A stretch of 17,297 nucleotides of DNA, taken from positions 1 to 17,297 of the forward strand of contig JACDHU010000009.1 in the NCBI GenBank assembly GCA_013820865.1, written 5' to 3'. Below are positions 6,369 to 15,901 of the stretch, in pieces. Source of the DNA: Chloroflexota bacterium (GTDB lineage: Bacteria > Chloroflexota > Limnocylindria > QHBO01). The stretch's first letter is position 1; the number at the start of each line of letters is the position of its first letter. Position numbers and translations under genes: made by a program. The notes beneath the pieces were generated by a model, which had not been told where the DNA came from, searched no databases, and saw only the letters and a list, made by a program, of their open reading frames with translations.

Positions 6369-6428
6369 CCCGACCCACCGACGCCGCGCAAGCCTCCCGG
6401 CTGCCTTCGACCCGTGGATACGTCCGTT

Positions 6429-6456
6429 TTGCAGCGTGATGCGGAGGCGGTAGACT
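6429..6456 (+). promoter_or_regulatory. Candidate promoter for the sigma/anti-sigma pair
   Basis: TTGCAG (6429-6434) and TAGACT (6451-6456) are 16 bases apart, giving a leader of about 50 bases before the ATG at 6513. The same TAGACT box is seen before the minus-strand gene at 329-685. The rest of the 186-base gap between dnaG and this gene shows nothing else I can name. Confidence 0.35.
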
Positions 6457-6512
6457 CCGCACCGGACCACACCACTCTCACTCTCATCCGAACTTCCCTG
6501 CCACGAGAGCCG

Positions 6513-7073
6513 ATGCAGCCAGCCGCGTCACCCAGCACCGCCGCCGCCGAGGCCCAGCACGCCGCTTTCCGCGAGCTCCACGGCCCGACGCTGCACGGTT
6601 TCGCGCTGCTGCTGACGCTTGGTGATCGAGCACGCGCCGCGCGGCTCAGCGCAGACGCCCTCGCCGACGCGTCCGAACGGCTGGGCGAACTTCGACACCC
6701 TGAGCGCGCCGCGGCCTGGCTGCGATGTCGGGTTGTTCGCGACGTGACCCGACGTCGACGCGGCCCCGACCCGCGCAGATCGGATCGGATGGCAATCCTG
6801 GAGCGAATGGACGTCGATGACGCAATCATCGCCGGACTCGCGGCGCTGAGCCTTCGCGAGCGAGCGGCGCTCGTTGCCGCGAATATCGAGCGGCTTGGCC
6901 TCCCCGATGTCGCCGTCATCGTGGGACGGAGTGACCGGCAGCTGAGCGACCTGCTGGCGCGGGCACGGACGAGGTACTTCCGCGCCTATGCCGCCACCGC
7001 GGGTGATGCGCTCCCCATCGCCGGACCCACGGTGGATCGAGTCCGCGCCATAGCGGCACGAGCGATGACATGA
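6513..7073 (+). CDS. Degenerate ECF-type sigma factor-like protein, 186 aa
   Basis: The architecture follows an ECF sigma factor, but conservation is poor. Residues 18-75 resemble region 2: a helix with GFALLLTLGDRARAARLSADALADA in place of the usual gd.edA.dl.Q..F pattern, then AAWLRCRVVRDVTRRRRG, matching the typical aWL..iarn...d..R segment. Residues 93-158 resemble region 4: IAGLAALSLRERAALV, then a helix-turn-helix-like LPDVAVIVGRSDRQLSDLLARARTRYF. Region 2 lacks the usual acidic and aromatic core-binding and -10 residues, so it may be a weak or non-canonical sigma. The ATG start has only a weak GAGAG upstream. It overlaps the next gene by ATGA, as expected for a sigma/anti-sigma pair. 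It could alternatively be another DNA-binding regulator. Confidence 0.7.
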   Translation: MQPAASPSTAAAEAQHAAFRELHGPTLHGFALLLTLGDRARAARLSADALADASERLGELRHPERAAAWLRCRVVRDVTRRRRGPDPRRSDRMAILERMDVDDAIIAGLAALSLRERAALVAANIERLGLPDVAVIVGRSDRQLSDLLARARTRYFRAYAATAGDALPIAGPTVDRVRAIAARAMT

Positions 7074-7867
7074 ATGACCCTCACCATGACCGATTCCGTT
7101 CCTGGCTGACGGACGGCGCGGTCGCCGAGCTGCCGCGCGACGTGGCTCTGCACGCCTCGGCGTGTGATGACTGCCTGCGGCTGGCGGCCGGACTCGATGC
7201 CCTGACGGCGGTGAATGCTGGCGCGGCCGGAGCCCCGCCGACACTCGGGCGACCGATGCGTTCTCCGTTCATCGGCACCGCGATCGCTCGATCGGCGGCC
7301 GGAATCGCGGCTGTCGGGTTCGTCGCCGTCGCCACCGCCATCGGCGTCGGCAGCCTCATCCCTCCGGGCGGTGGCGAGCTGGCCGAGATCGAAGCAACGC
7401 CGCAGTCCACCCCGGCCGAGGGGGTGCTCGGCGGCGTCGGTGGTGCGCCGGACGGAACGGCAACCGCCACGGGAGTGCCAACAGCATCGGCAACGGGATC
7501 GCCATCGGCGACCGCAAGCCCGTTGGCGTCATTCAGCGCGGATTCGACGGCATCACCACCTGCCGGGACGAGCGCGGCGGCCCAACCAACGCCTGGCCCG
7601 GTGACTCCACCCTTTCAGACGGCAGCGCCGACGCCGCGTCCGACTGCCGTCGTGATTACCCCGCCACCACCCACCGCCGCTCCGGCTCCGACCGCCGCTC
7701 CGACGGCGGCTCCGCCGACGCCGACGCCGTCACCGTCGCCGACGCCAAGTCCGAGTCCGAGTCCGACGCCGATCCCCTCGGAAAGCCCGACGCCGAGTCC
7801 AACGCCGACGCCAGCACCAAGTCCCAGTTGTGAGCCGCTCGAACCGCTGTGCGAGGTCCTTCCCTAG
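7070..7867 (+). CDS. Membrane anti-sigma factor-like protein with Pro/Thr/Ser-rich outer segment, 265 aa
   Basis: Residues 5-40 contain H28-x3-C32-x2-C35, the zinc-finger pattern of ZAS anti-sigma factors, in a short cytoplasmic N-terminal domain (RFRSWLTDGAVAELP leads into it). One hydrophobic segment at about 69-97 (SAAGIAAVGFVAVATAIGVG) would cross the membrane. Residues 98-250 are low complexity, rich in Ala, Thr, Ser and Pro with many PTP and PSP units, and would lie outside the cell as a stalk or wall-spanning linker. Two cysteines close the protein (C254, C261). The inference is that it holds the partner sigma at the membrane. Translation is probably coupled through the ATGA overlap. 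The stop codon shares CTAG with the convergent hppA stop. Confidence 0.72.
   Translation: MNDPHHDRFRSWLTDGAVAELPRDVALHASACDDCLRLAAGLDALTAVNAGAAGAPPTLGRPMRSPFIGTAIARSAAGIAAVGFVAVATAIGVGSLIPPGGGELAEIEATPQSTPAEGVLGGVGGAPDGTATATGVPTASATGSPSATASPLASFSADSTASPPAGTSAAAQPTPGPVTPPFQTAAPTPRPTAVVITPPPPTAAPAPTAAPTAAPPTPTPSPSPTPSPSPSPTPIPSESPTPSPTPTPAPSPSCEPLEPLCEVLP
7660..7830 (+). repeat. Low-complexity Pro-Thr/Pro-Ser coding repeat
   Basis: Imperfect runs of ccgacg, ccgtcg and ccgagt codons encode alternating PT and PS dipeptides in the outer segment of the anti-sigma-like protein. The array is degenerate rather than exact. Confidence 0.75.
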
Positions 7868-9966
7868 AAGGGCCGGAACCCGACGAACGCGGGTACGGCG
7901 ATGAGCGAGACGACGCTCATGACCTTGATCAGGATGTTCATCGACGGACCGGCCGTGTCCTTCAGCGGATCGCCGACAGTGTCCCCAACGACCGCCGCCT
8001 TGTGCGGCTCGCTGCCCTTCCCGCCGACCTCGCCTGACTCGACGTACTTCTTGGCGTTATCCCACGCCCCACCCGCGTTGGCCATGAAGATGGCGAGCAG
8101 GAACCCGGAGATCAGCGCGCCCACCAGGAAACCACCGAGTGCCTGGAGGCTGATGAAGCCGATGACGAGCGGGGTCACGATCGCCAGGGCACCCGGGATG
8201 ACCATCTCGCGCAGCGCCGCCGCGGTACTGATGTCGACGCAGCGGGTGTAGTCCGCTCGAGCGCCCGGAGCGCCCTCGCGCAGACCGGGGATTTCGGCGA
8301 ACTGCCGGCGCACCTCGATGATCATGGCGTTGGCGGCGCGCCCCACCGCCTCGATGGTGATGGCGGCAAACAGGAACGGCAGCATGGCGCCGATGAACAG
8401 GCCGACCGTGACGGATACATCGGTGATGTCGAGCAGGATGGTCGGACGCCCGGCCTCGATCAGGGCGGCGTTGGCGGTCTCGGTGAAGCTGCGGAAGAGC
8501 GCCAGCGCGGTGAGCGCCGCCGATCCGACGGCGAAGCCCTTGGCCACCGCCGCGGTCGTGTTGCCGAGCGAGTCGAGCGCATCGGTATCGCGGCGCACCT
8601 CCGGGGGAAGGTCCGCCATCTGGGCAATCCCGCCCGCGTTGTCGGCGATCGGTCCATACGCGTCCACGCTGACGGTGATGGCCGTGGTCGCCAGCATGCC
8701 GATGGCCGCGAGGGCGATGCCGTAGATGCCCGAGTTGTCGTCGCCGGGAATCGCGAGGTTACCGAACACGAAGGCCACCACGATGGCCGCGGCGATGACG
8801 ATGATGCTCGGCGCCGTCGAGCGCATGCCACCCGCCAGCCCGCCCAGGATGACGGTCGCCGGTCCGGTGCGTGCCTGCTCCGCCAGGCGCTTGACCGGGC
8901 CGTAGTGGTCGGAGGTGTAGTACTCGCTCAGCCAGCCGATGGCGAGCCCGGCCACCAGGCCGCCGATGATCGCGGCGGCGAAGAAGAGCGGCTGCTCGAC
9001 TTCCGCGACCGGGCCCAGGATGAGCACGGACAGACCAGCGACGGCGAGCGCCGTCAGGCCCGCCGCGACGTTCGTGCCACGGTGCAGCGCGGCACCCAGG
9101 TTGCCCCCCGGACTGGTGCGTACGAAGAATGCGCCGATGATGCTCGCCACCATCCCCGCGCCCGCAATCGCCAACGGGAAGACGATGCCCGCCATCGGGT
9201 CCGACGTACCCGCGAAGACGACGGCACCGAGCACGATGGGCGCGACGATCGAGCCGACGTACGATTCGAACAGGTCGGCGCCCATGCCGGCAACGTCGCC
9301 CACGTTGTCGCCCACGTTGTCGGCGATGACGGCCGGGTTGCGCGGATCATCCTCGGGGATGCCGGCCTCCACCTTGCCGACGAGATCGGCTCCGACATCG
9401 GCCGCCTTGGTATAGATGCCGCCGCCGACGCGGGCGAAGAGCGCGATGCTGCTGGCGCCTAGACCGAAGGCGGCGATGAGCGTCGGCGCGTTCGGCACTT
9501 CCAGCGCCTGGATGAACAGGAAGAAGAGGATCGTCACGCCCAGCAGTCCCAGGCCGGCAACGGTGAAGCCCATCACTGCGCCGCCGCGGAACGCAAGACT
9601 CAGCGCAGCCGCCACACCACCGGTACGCGCCGCCTCCGTGGTCCGTGCGTTCGCCGCCGTGGCGATTCGCATGCCGATGAAGCCGGCGCTGCCCGAGGCG
9701 ATCGCGCCCGCCAGGTAGGCTCCGGCACCAAAGAACCGGTAGTCCGGGATGGCGAAGATCAGCAGCGCGACGACTGCCACGAAGCCGGCCAGCACGGTGT
9801 ACTGGCGACGCAGGAAGGCCATCGAGCCTTCACGGATGGCCGCCATGAGCTCGCGCATGCGTTCGTTTCCGGGATCGGCCGCGTTGACCTGCCGTGCGAA
9901 GAGACCGGCCAACAGCAAGCCGCCGATCGCGGCGGCGCCCGCGCCAGCCACGTACCAGGAGTTCAT
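7864..9966 (-). CDS. hppA: Membrane-bound ion-pumping pyrophosphatase, K+-dependent type, 700 aa
   Basis: This integral membrane enzyme hydrolyses pyrophosphate and pumps H+ (or Na+) across the cytoplasmic membrane. About 16 hydrophobic helices are apparent. Active-site motifs are D190-x3-D194-x3-K198-V-E200, DNVGDNVGD (216-224), DAYGPIADNAGG (435-446) and GDTVGDPLKD near the C terminus. In the GNTTAA motif the deciding position is Ala472 rather than Lys, which marks the K+-dependent group. Glu234 in ADLFESY sits where the gate glutamate of that group lies. Whether H+ or Na+ is pumped cannot be decided by eye. Length is normal for the family. The ATG start has AGAGG six bases upstream. It lies downstream of ppdK on the same strand after a 159-base gap. 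Confidence 0.97.
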   Translation of the reverse strand: MNSWYVAGAGAAAIGGLLLAGLFARQVNAADPGNERMRELMAAIREGSMAFLRRQYTVLAGFVAVVALLIFAIPDYRFFGAGAYLAGAIASGSAGFIGMRIATAANARTTEAARTGGVAAALSLAFRGGAVMGFTVAGLGLLGVTILFFLFIQALEVPNAPTLIAAFGLGASSIALFARVGGGIYTKAADVGADLVGKVEAGIPEDDPRNPAVIADNVGDNVGDVAGMGADLFESYVGSIVAPIVLGAVVFAGTSDPMAGIVFPLAIAGAGMVASIIGAFFVRTSPGGNLGAALHRGTNVAAGLTALAVAGLSVLILGPVAEVEQPLFFAAAIIGGLVAGLAIGWLSEYYTSDHYGPVKRLAEQARTGPATVILGGLAGGMRSTAPSIIVIAAAIVVAFVFGNLAIPGDDNSGIYGIALAAIGMLATTAITVSVDAYGPIADNAGGIAQMADLPPEVRRDTDALDSLGNTTAAVAKGFAVGSAALTALALFRSFTETANAALIEAGRPTILLDITDVSVTVGLFIGAMLPFLFAAITIEAVGRAANAMIIEVRRQFAEIPGLREGAPGARADYTRCVDISTAAALREMVIPGALAIVTPLVIGFISLQALGGFLVGALISGFLLAIFMANAGGAWDNAKKYVESGEVGGKGSEPHKAAVVGDTVGDPLKDTAGPSMNILIKVMSVVSLIAVPAFVGFRPF

Positions 9967-10021
9967 GGACTACCTCTACTGCCCATCGGCGCAATCTTCA
10001 CCGGTCAACGCGGTGCGCGAC

Positions 10022-10054
10022 CGGGTCTGCGCTCGTGGTGCGAGGTGAGACCCG
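10022..10054 (-). terminator. Hairpin between ppdK and hppA
   Basis: cgggtct (10022-10028) pairs with agacccg (10048-10054), and inside it ctcg (10032-10035) pairs with cgag (10041-10044) around a 5-base loop. No T tract follows on either strand. It may be an RNA structure in the hppA leader or a weak terminator of ppdK. Confidence 0.3.
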
Positions 10055-10125
10055 TTCGAGCGCGGATGGGGAGTCACGTTCGAAGGGCCGACCGGTCGGA
10101 TGCAGAATAGCGGACTCGATCCGTG

Positions 10126-13035
<2,910 letters not shown>

Positions 13036-13079
13036 GCGGCGTGGGGGATCCTCGTGCAGGTCGCTTGGTGGGAGCCTGA

Positions 13080-13085
13080 ATTGTA
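13080..13085 (-). promoter_or_regulatory. Candidate -10 box for ppdK
   Basis: TACAAT on the minus strand matches the -10 consensus at 5 of 6 positions and would give a leader of about 38 bases. No recognisable -35 lies 16-18 bases upstream. Confidence 0.3.
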
Positions 13086-13134
13086 GCCGTCATGGACCGA
13101 TGCCATGGAGATCGCCGGAAGAGGGCAGGACCTT

Positions 13135-13686
13135 CTACCAGGGCTCTTCGGCGCGCCAGTCAATGGCGATCGGCGCACGCAGGTCGAGATCGGCAGGCGA
13201 GCGCGAGGTGCGACGGATCATCACGTTGCCGTCGTCCTCGGTGCTGCGGACGCGCTCGCCCTCGACCATGCGAACCGAGGTCGGACCGAGCCACGTCTCC
13301 CAGCCGAGCCGCTCGTAGAAGCCGGTGCTGCCGGTGGCGAGGGCCCCCAGGGCATATTCATCGCGAATGATGCCGCCGATCTCGCGCATGACCGCGGCGC
13401 CATGGCCATGACCCTGCAGCTCGGGCAGCGTCGCGACATGTTCCACGTAGCCGACATCGAGGGCAACATCGGCTTCGTGACCAAGATAAATGCGCCGGTC
13501 GACGATCATGGCGTGTGCCACGACATGACCCTCCATCTCGCCCAGCACGTGCACTCCGGGACCAACGCGCTCCCAGGCCGATGCGAACGGCTCCTCGAAC
13601 GCGGCCTCGCACAGCCGGGTGAGCTCCTCGAAGCGCTCGGCGCTGAGCTCGTCGCTCAGGGCGGTTCGCAGGCGGATCTCGCTCAT
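13135..13686 (-). CDS. GNAT acetyltransferase resembling aminoglycoside 2'-N-acetyltransferase AAC(2')-I, 183 aa
   Basis: The whole length resembles the mycobacterial AAC(2')-I enzymes, which transfer acetyl from acetyl-CoA to the 2'-amino group of aminoglycosides. Matching landmarks are HVVAHAMIVDRRIYLG (54-69), GYVEHVAT (79-86, with the family's Glu82), the acetyl-CoA loop Q91-G-H-G-H-G96, YALGALATGSTGFYERLGW (111-129), GPTSV, EDDGNVM (150-156) and the C-terminal DWRAEEPW ending in Trp183, the residue that closes the family. The protein is soluble with no signal peptide. The ATG overlaps the TPR gene stop as ATGA, so it is in one operon with the TPR gene and probably glyS. The native substrate may be something other than an antibiotic, such as a cell-wall or thiol metabolite. 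Confidence 0.85.
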   Translation of the reverse strand: MSEIRLRTALSDELSAERFEELTRLCEAAFEEPFASAWERVGPGVHVLGEMEGHVVAHAMIVDRRIYLGHEADVALDVGYVEHVATLPELQGHGHGAAVMREIGGIIRDEYALGALATGSTGFYERLGWETWLGPTSVRMVEGERVRSTEDDGNVMIRRTSRSPADLDLRAPIAIDWRAEEPW

Positions 13687-14426
13687 CGGTCGACGTGCAG
13701 CCAGCCGCGGCTGAACGCGAGGTCAAAGAGTGGACCGATTCCGGCAACCAGCCGACCGAGCAGGCCGGCATGCTGCCGGTAGAGAGTTCGCGCCTTGCGC
13801 TCGACTCTGTCACGGTCAGCGCCCGCGAACTCATCGACGAGAGCGCGGAACTCGGCGAAGGCGGCCGCGTCCTCGTTCGCGAGCCAGTGGGCGTCGGCGA
13901 GCGCCTCGCGGGCAGCGAGGTCATCCGGCAGGAGCTCGGTCGCGAGGCTGGCGGCCTGGAAGGCACCGCGTGCGTCGCCGGTGCGGGCCAGCGCCTGCGA
14001 TAGCGCCAGCTGGGCACGGCCGTTGCGAGGCGCCATACGCACGGCGCGTCGTGCGGCGTCGACACCCATCGCCGGCTGCGCGGCACCCAGTCGCTCCTCG
14101 GCCTCGGCAACGGTCCACGCGGTCTGTCGCGGGTCGTTGCGGGCCAGGCGGCCGAACTCCGCGGCTGCTTCTCGGTGCGCACCCTCGGCCGAGAGGGACC
14201 GGGCCAGAAGCTCGCGGTAACGGATCTCGTCCGGATCCAAGCGCACGGCATCGGCGGCATGGCGCGCAGCCTCGTCCGTTCGGCCCAGAGCGAGGAACGC
14301 GCGGGCACGGTACTCGTGCGCAGCGTCGTCGCCGGGTCGCGTCGTGAGAATCGCGTCGGTCAGGCGCAGCACAAGCTCGTGATCGCCGCGGTCATCCGCG
14401 GCGCGGATCTCGTCGAGCGTCGTCAT
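13683..14426 (-). CDS. TPR-repeat protein, 247 aa
   Basis: The product is almost entirely helical, with at least three to four tetratricopeptide-like units. HEYRARAFLALGRTDEAARHAADAVRLDP (about 37-65) is the clearest, then RYRELLARSLSAEGAHREAAAEFGRLARNDP (69-99), then AQLALSQALARTGDARGAFQAASLATELLPDD (138-169), then AREALADAHWLANEDAAAFAEFRAL (172-196). Such repeats are protein-binding scaffolds, and the partner is unknown. There is no signal peptide. A C-terminal segment (LLGRLVAGIGPLFDLAFSRGWLHV) is hydrophobic and might touch the membrane. It starts 24 bases after glyS and overlaps the acetyltransferase gene by 4 bases. I see no clear ribosome site before the ATG, which fits coupling to the upstream gene. 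Confidence 0.8.
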   Translation of the reverse strand: MTTLDEIRAADDRGDHELVLRLTDAILTTRPGDDAAHEYRARAFLALGRTDEAARHAADAVRLDPDEIRYRELLARSLSAEGAHREAAAEFGRLARNDPRQTAWTVAEAEERLGAAQPAMGVDAARRAVRMAPRNGRAQLALSQALARTGDARGAFQAASLATELLPDDLAAREALADAHWLANEDAAAFAEFRALVDEFAGADRDRVERKARTLYRQHAGLLGRLVAGIGPLFDLAFSRGWLHVDR

Positions 14427-14450
14427 GACCGTGCACGGCAGCTGGCGCCT

Positions 14451-15821
14451 TCACCGCTCTTCCAGAGCATCCCCGGACACGCCTTCCCACGCTGAGCGCC
14501 CGGCAACGAGGTCGGCCACGCGCTGCGGTATGAGGTCGAGCGACACGCGTTCCTGGGTCATCGAGTCGCGCTCGCGGATGGTGGCGGCGCCGTCCTCGAA
14601 CGACTCGGGGTCGACGGTGACACAGAACGGGGTGCCGATCTCGTCCTGGCGGCGATATAGCTTCCCGATGGATGCCGTGTCGTCGTACATCGCGGGGACC
14701 AGCTGCTTCAGGTCGGCGGTCAACCCCCGAGCCCGCTCCACCAGCTCGGGGCGGTTGCGCAGCAGCGGCAGGACGGCCGCCTTGATCGGTGCCAGCTCAG
14801 GACGCAGCCGCAGGACGACGCGCTTCTCCTTCGCCAGCTGCTCCTCCTCATAGCCGTCCACCAGGACTGTGAGGACGGCGCGCTCCACGCCCATGGCGGG
14901 CTCGATCACGAACGGCACGACGTGCTCCCCCGACGATTCATCGAAGACCTCGAGCTTCTTGCCGCTGGCCGCCGCATGGGCGCGCAGGTCGAAATCCGTC
15001 CGGTCAGCGACGCCTTCAAGCTCCGACCAGCCGATAGGAAACTCGTATTCGATATCAGTGGTCTGCTTCGAGTAGTGGCTGAGCTCATCGGCCTCGTGCG
15101 GACGCAGGCGCAGGCGATCAGGCGAGATCCCGAGCACATCGGTCCACCAGCGGTGGCGAAACTCGACCCAGTGCGCGAACCAGGTGTCCTCGTCGCGCGG
15201 GTGGACGAAGAATTCCATTTCCATCTGCTCGAACTCGCGGAGCCGGAAGATGAAGTTGCCCGGCGTGATCTCGTTGCGGAAGGATCGGCCCATCTGGGCG
15301 ATGCCGAACGGCAGCTTGCGTCGCATGGAGGTGGCCACGTTCTCAAACTGGACGAACATGGCCTGTGCGGTCTCCGGACGCAAATACGCGACCGATGCGG
15401 ACTCCGCGACCGGCCCGACGTGCGTCGCGAACATGAGGTTGAACTGGCGCGCATCGGTCAATGTGCCCTTGTTGCCGCAGTTCGGGCAGGCGATCTCACT
15501 CGGCGCACCCTTGAGGTCGTCCTCCCGAAATCGAAGCTTGCAGTTGCGGCAGTCGACCATCGGGTCGCTGAAGCCGGCGACGTGCCCGGATGCCTCCCAC
15601 ACGCGCGGGTTCATGATGATTGACGCATCCAACCCAACGACATCGTCGCGCAGGTGGACCATGTGGCGCCACCAGGCGGCTTTCACATTGTTCTTCAGCT
15701 CGACGCCGAGCGGACCCCAGTCCCAGAACCCGGCCATGCCGCCATAGATCTCGCTCGACGGGAAGACGAATCCGCGTCGCTTGGCGAGGCTGACGATGAC
15801 GTCGAAGTTCGGGGCTGGCAC
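14451..15821 (-). CDS. glyS: Glycyl-tRNA synthetase, dimeric type, 456 aa
   Basis: It charges tRNA-Gly with glycine using ATP. This is the alpha2 class II enzyme (GlyQS/archaeal-eukaryotic kind), not the alpha2beta2 form. Landmarks are SLAKRRGFVFPSSEIYGG and the D-W-G-P-L-G segment at the N terminus, a zinc-ribbon-like pair C91-x2-C94 and C112-x2-C115, RPETAQAMFVQFENV, motif 2 GRSFRNEITP (178-187) and motif 3 EPAMGVERAVLTVL (307-320). An anticodon-binding domain follows from about 345 to 445, with GTPFCVTVD and ATIRERDSMTQ. The GTG start matches the family N terminus. AGGAG lies about 13 bases upstream, rather far. The TPR gene follows after 24 bases. I see no T-box leader in the short upstream gap. 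Confidence 0.96.
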   Translation of the reverse strand: MPAPNFDVIVSLAKRRGFVFPSSEIYGGMAGFWDWGPLGVELKNNVKAAWWRHMVHLRDDVVGLDASIIMNPRVWEASGHVAGFSDPMVDCRNCKLRFREDDLKGAPSEIACPNCGNKGTLTDARQFNLMFATHVGPVAESASVAYLRPETAQAMFVQFENVATSMRRKLPFGIAQMGRSFRNEITPGNFIFRLREFEQMEMEFFVHPRDEDTWFAHWVEFRHRWWTDVLGISPDRLRLRPHEADELSHYSKQTTDIEYEFPIGWSELEGVADRTDFDLRAHAAASGKKLEVFDESSGEHVVPFVIEPAMGVERAVLTVLVDGYEEEQLAKEKRVVLRLRPELAPIKAAVLPLLRNRPELVERARGLTADLKQLVPAMYDDTASIGKLYRRQDEIGTPFCVTVDPESFEDGAATIRERDSMTQERVSLDLIPQRVADLVAGRSAWEGVSGDALEER

Positions 15822-15878
15822 GGCGAGTGAGGGACTCCTGCAGGGTGAGCGAGTTTAGCCGAACCAGCAATACCACTC

Positions 15879-15895
15879 CAGCCTCGTTGAGGCTG
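15879..15895 (-). terminator. Compact hairpin between the glycosyltransferase gene and glyS
   Basis: cagcctc (15879-15885) and gaggctg (15889-15895) form a perfect 7-pair stem with a 3-base loop, seven bases past the glycosyltransferase stop. On the minus strand it is followed by GAGTGGTATTGCTGGTT, which is only moderately T-rich, so termination may be partial. Confidence 0.45.
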
Positions 15896-15901
15896 CGCCA
15901 T

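Noticed and set aside
7660..7830. Simple repeats in the anti-sigma-like gene as a CRISPR or satellite array
   Set aside because: The units are irregular codon-sized runs in frame with a PT/PS-rich protein and have no spacers.
15822..15901. T-box riboswitch upstream of glyS
   Set aside because: The gap is only 80 bases. It holds a simple 7-pair hairpin and shows no T-box sequence or specifier stem.
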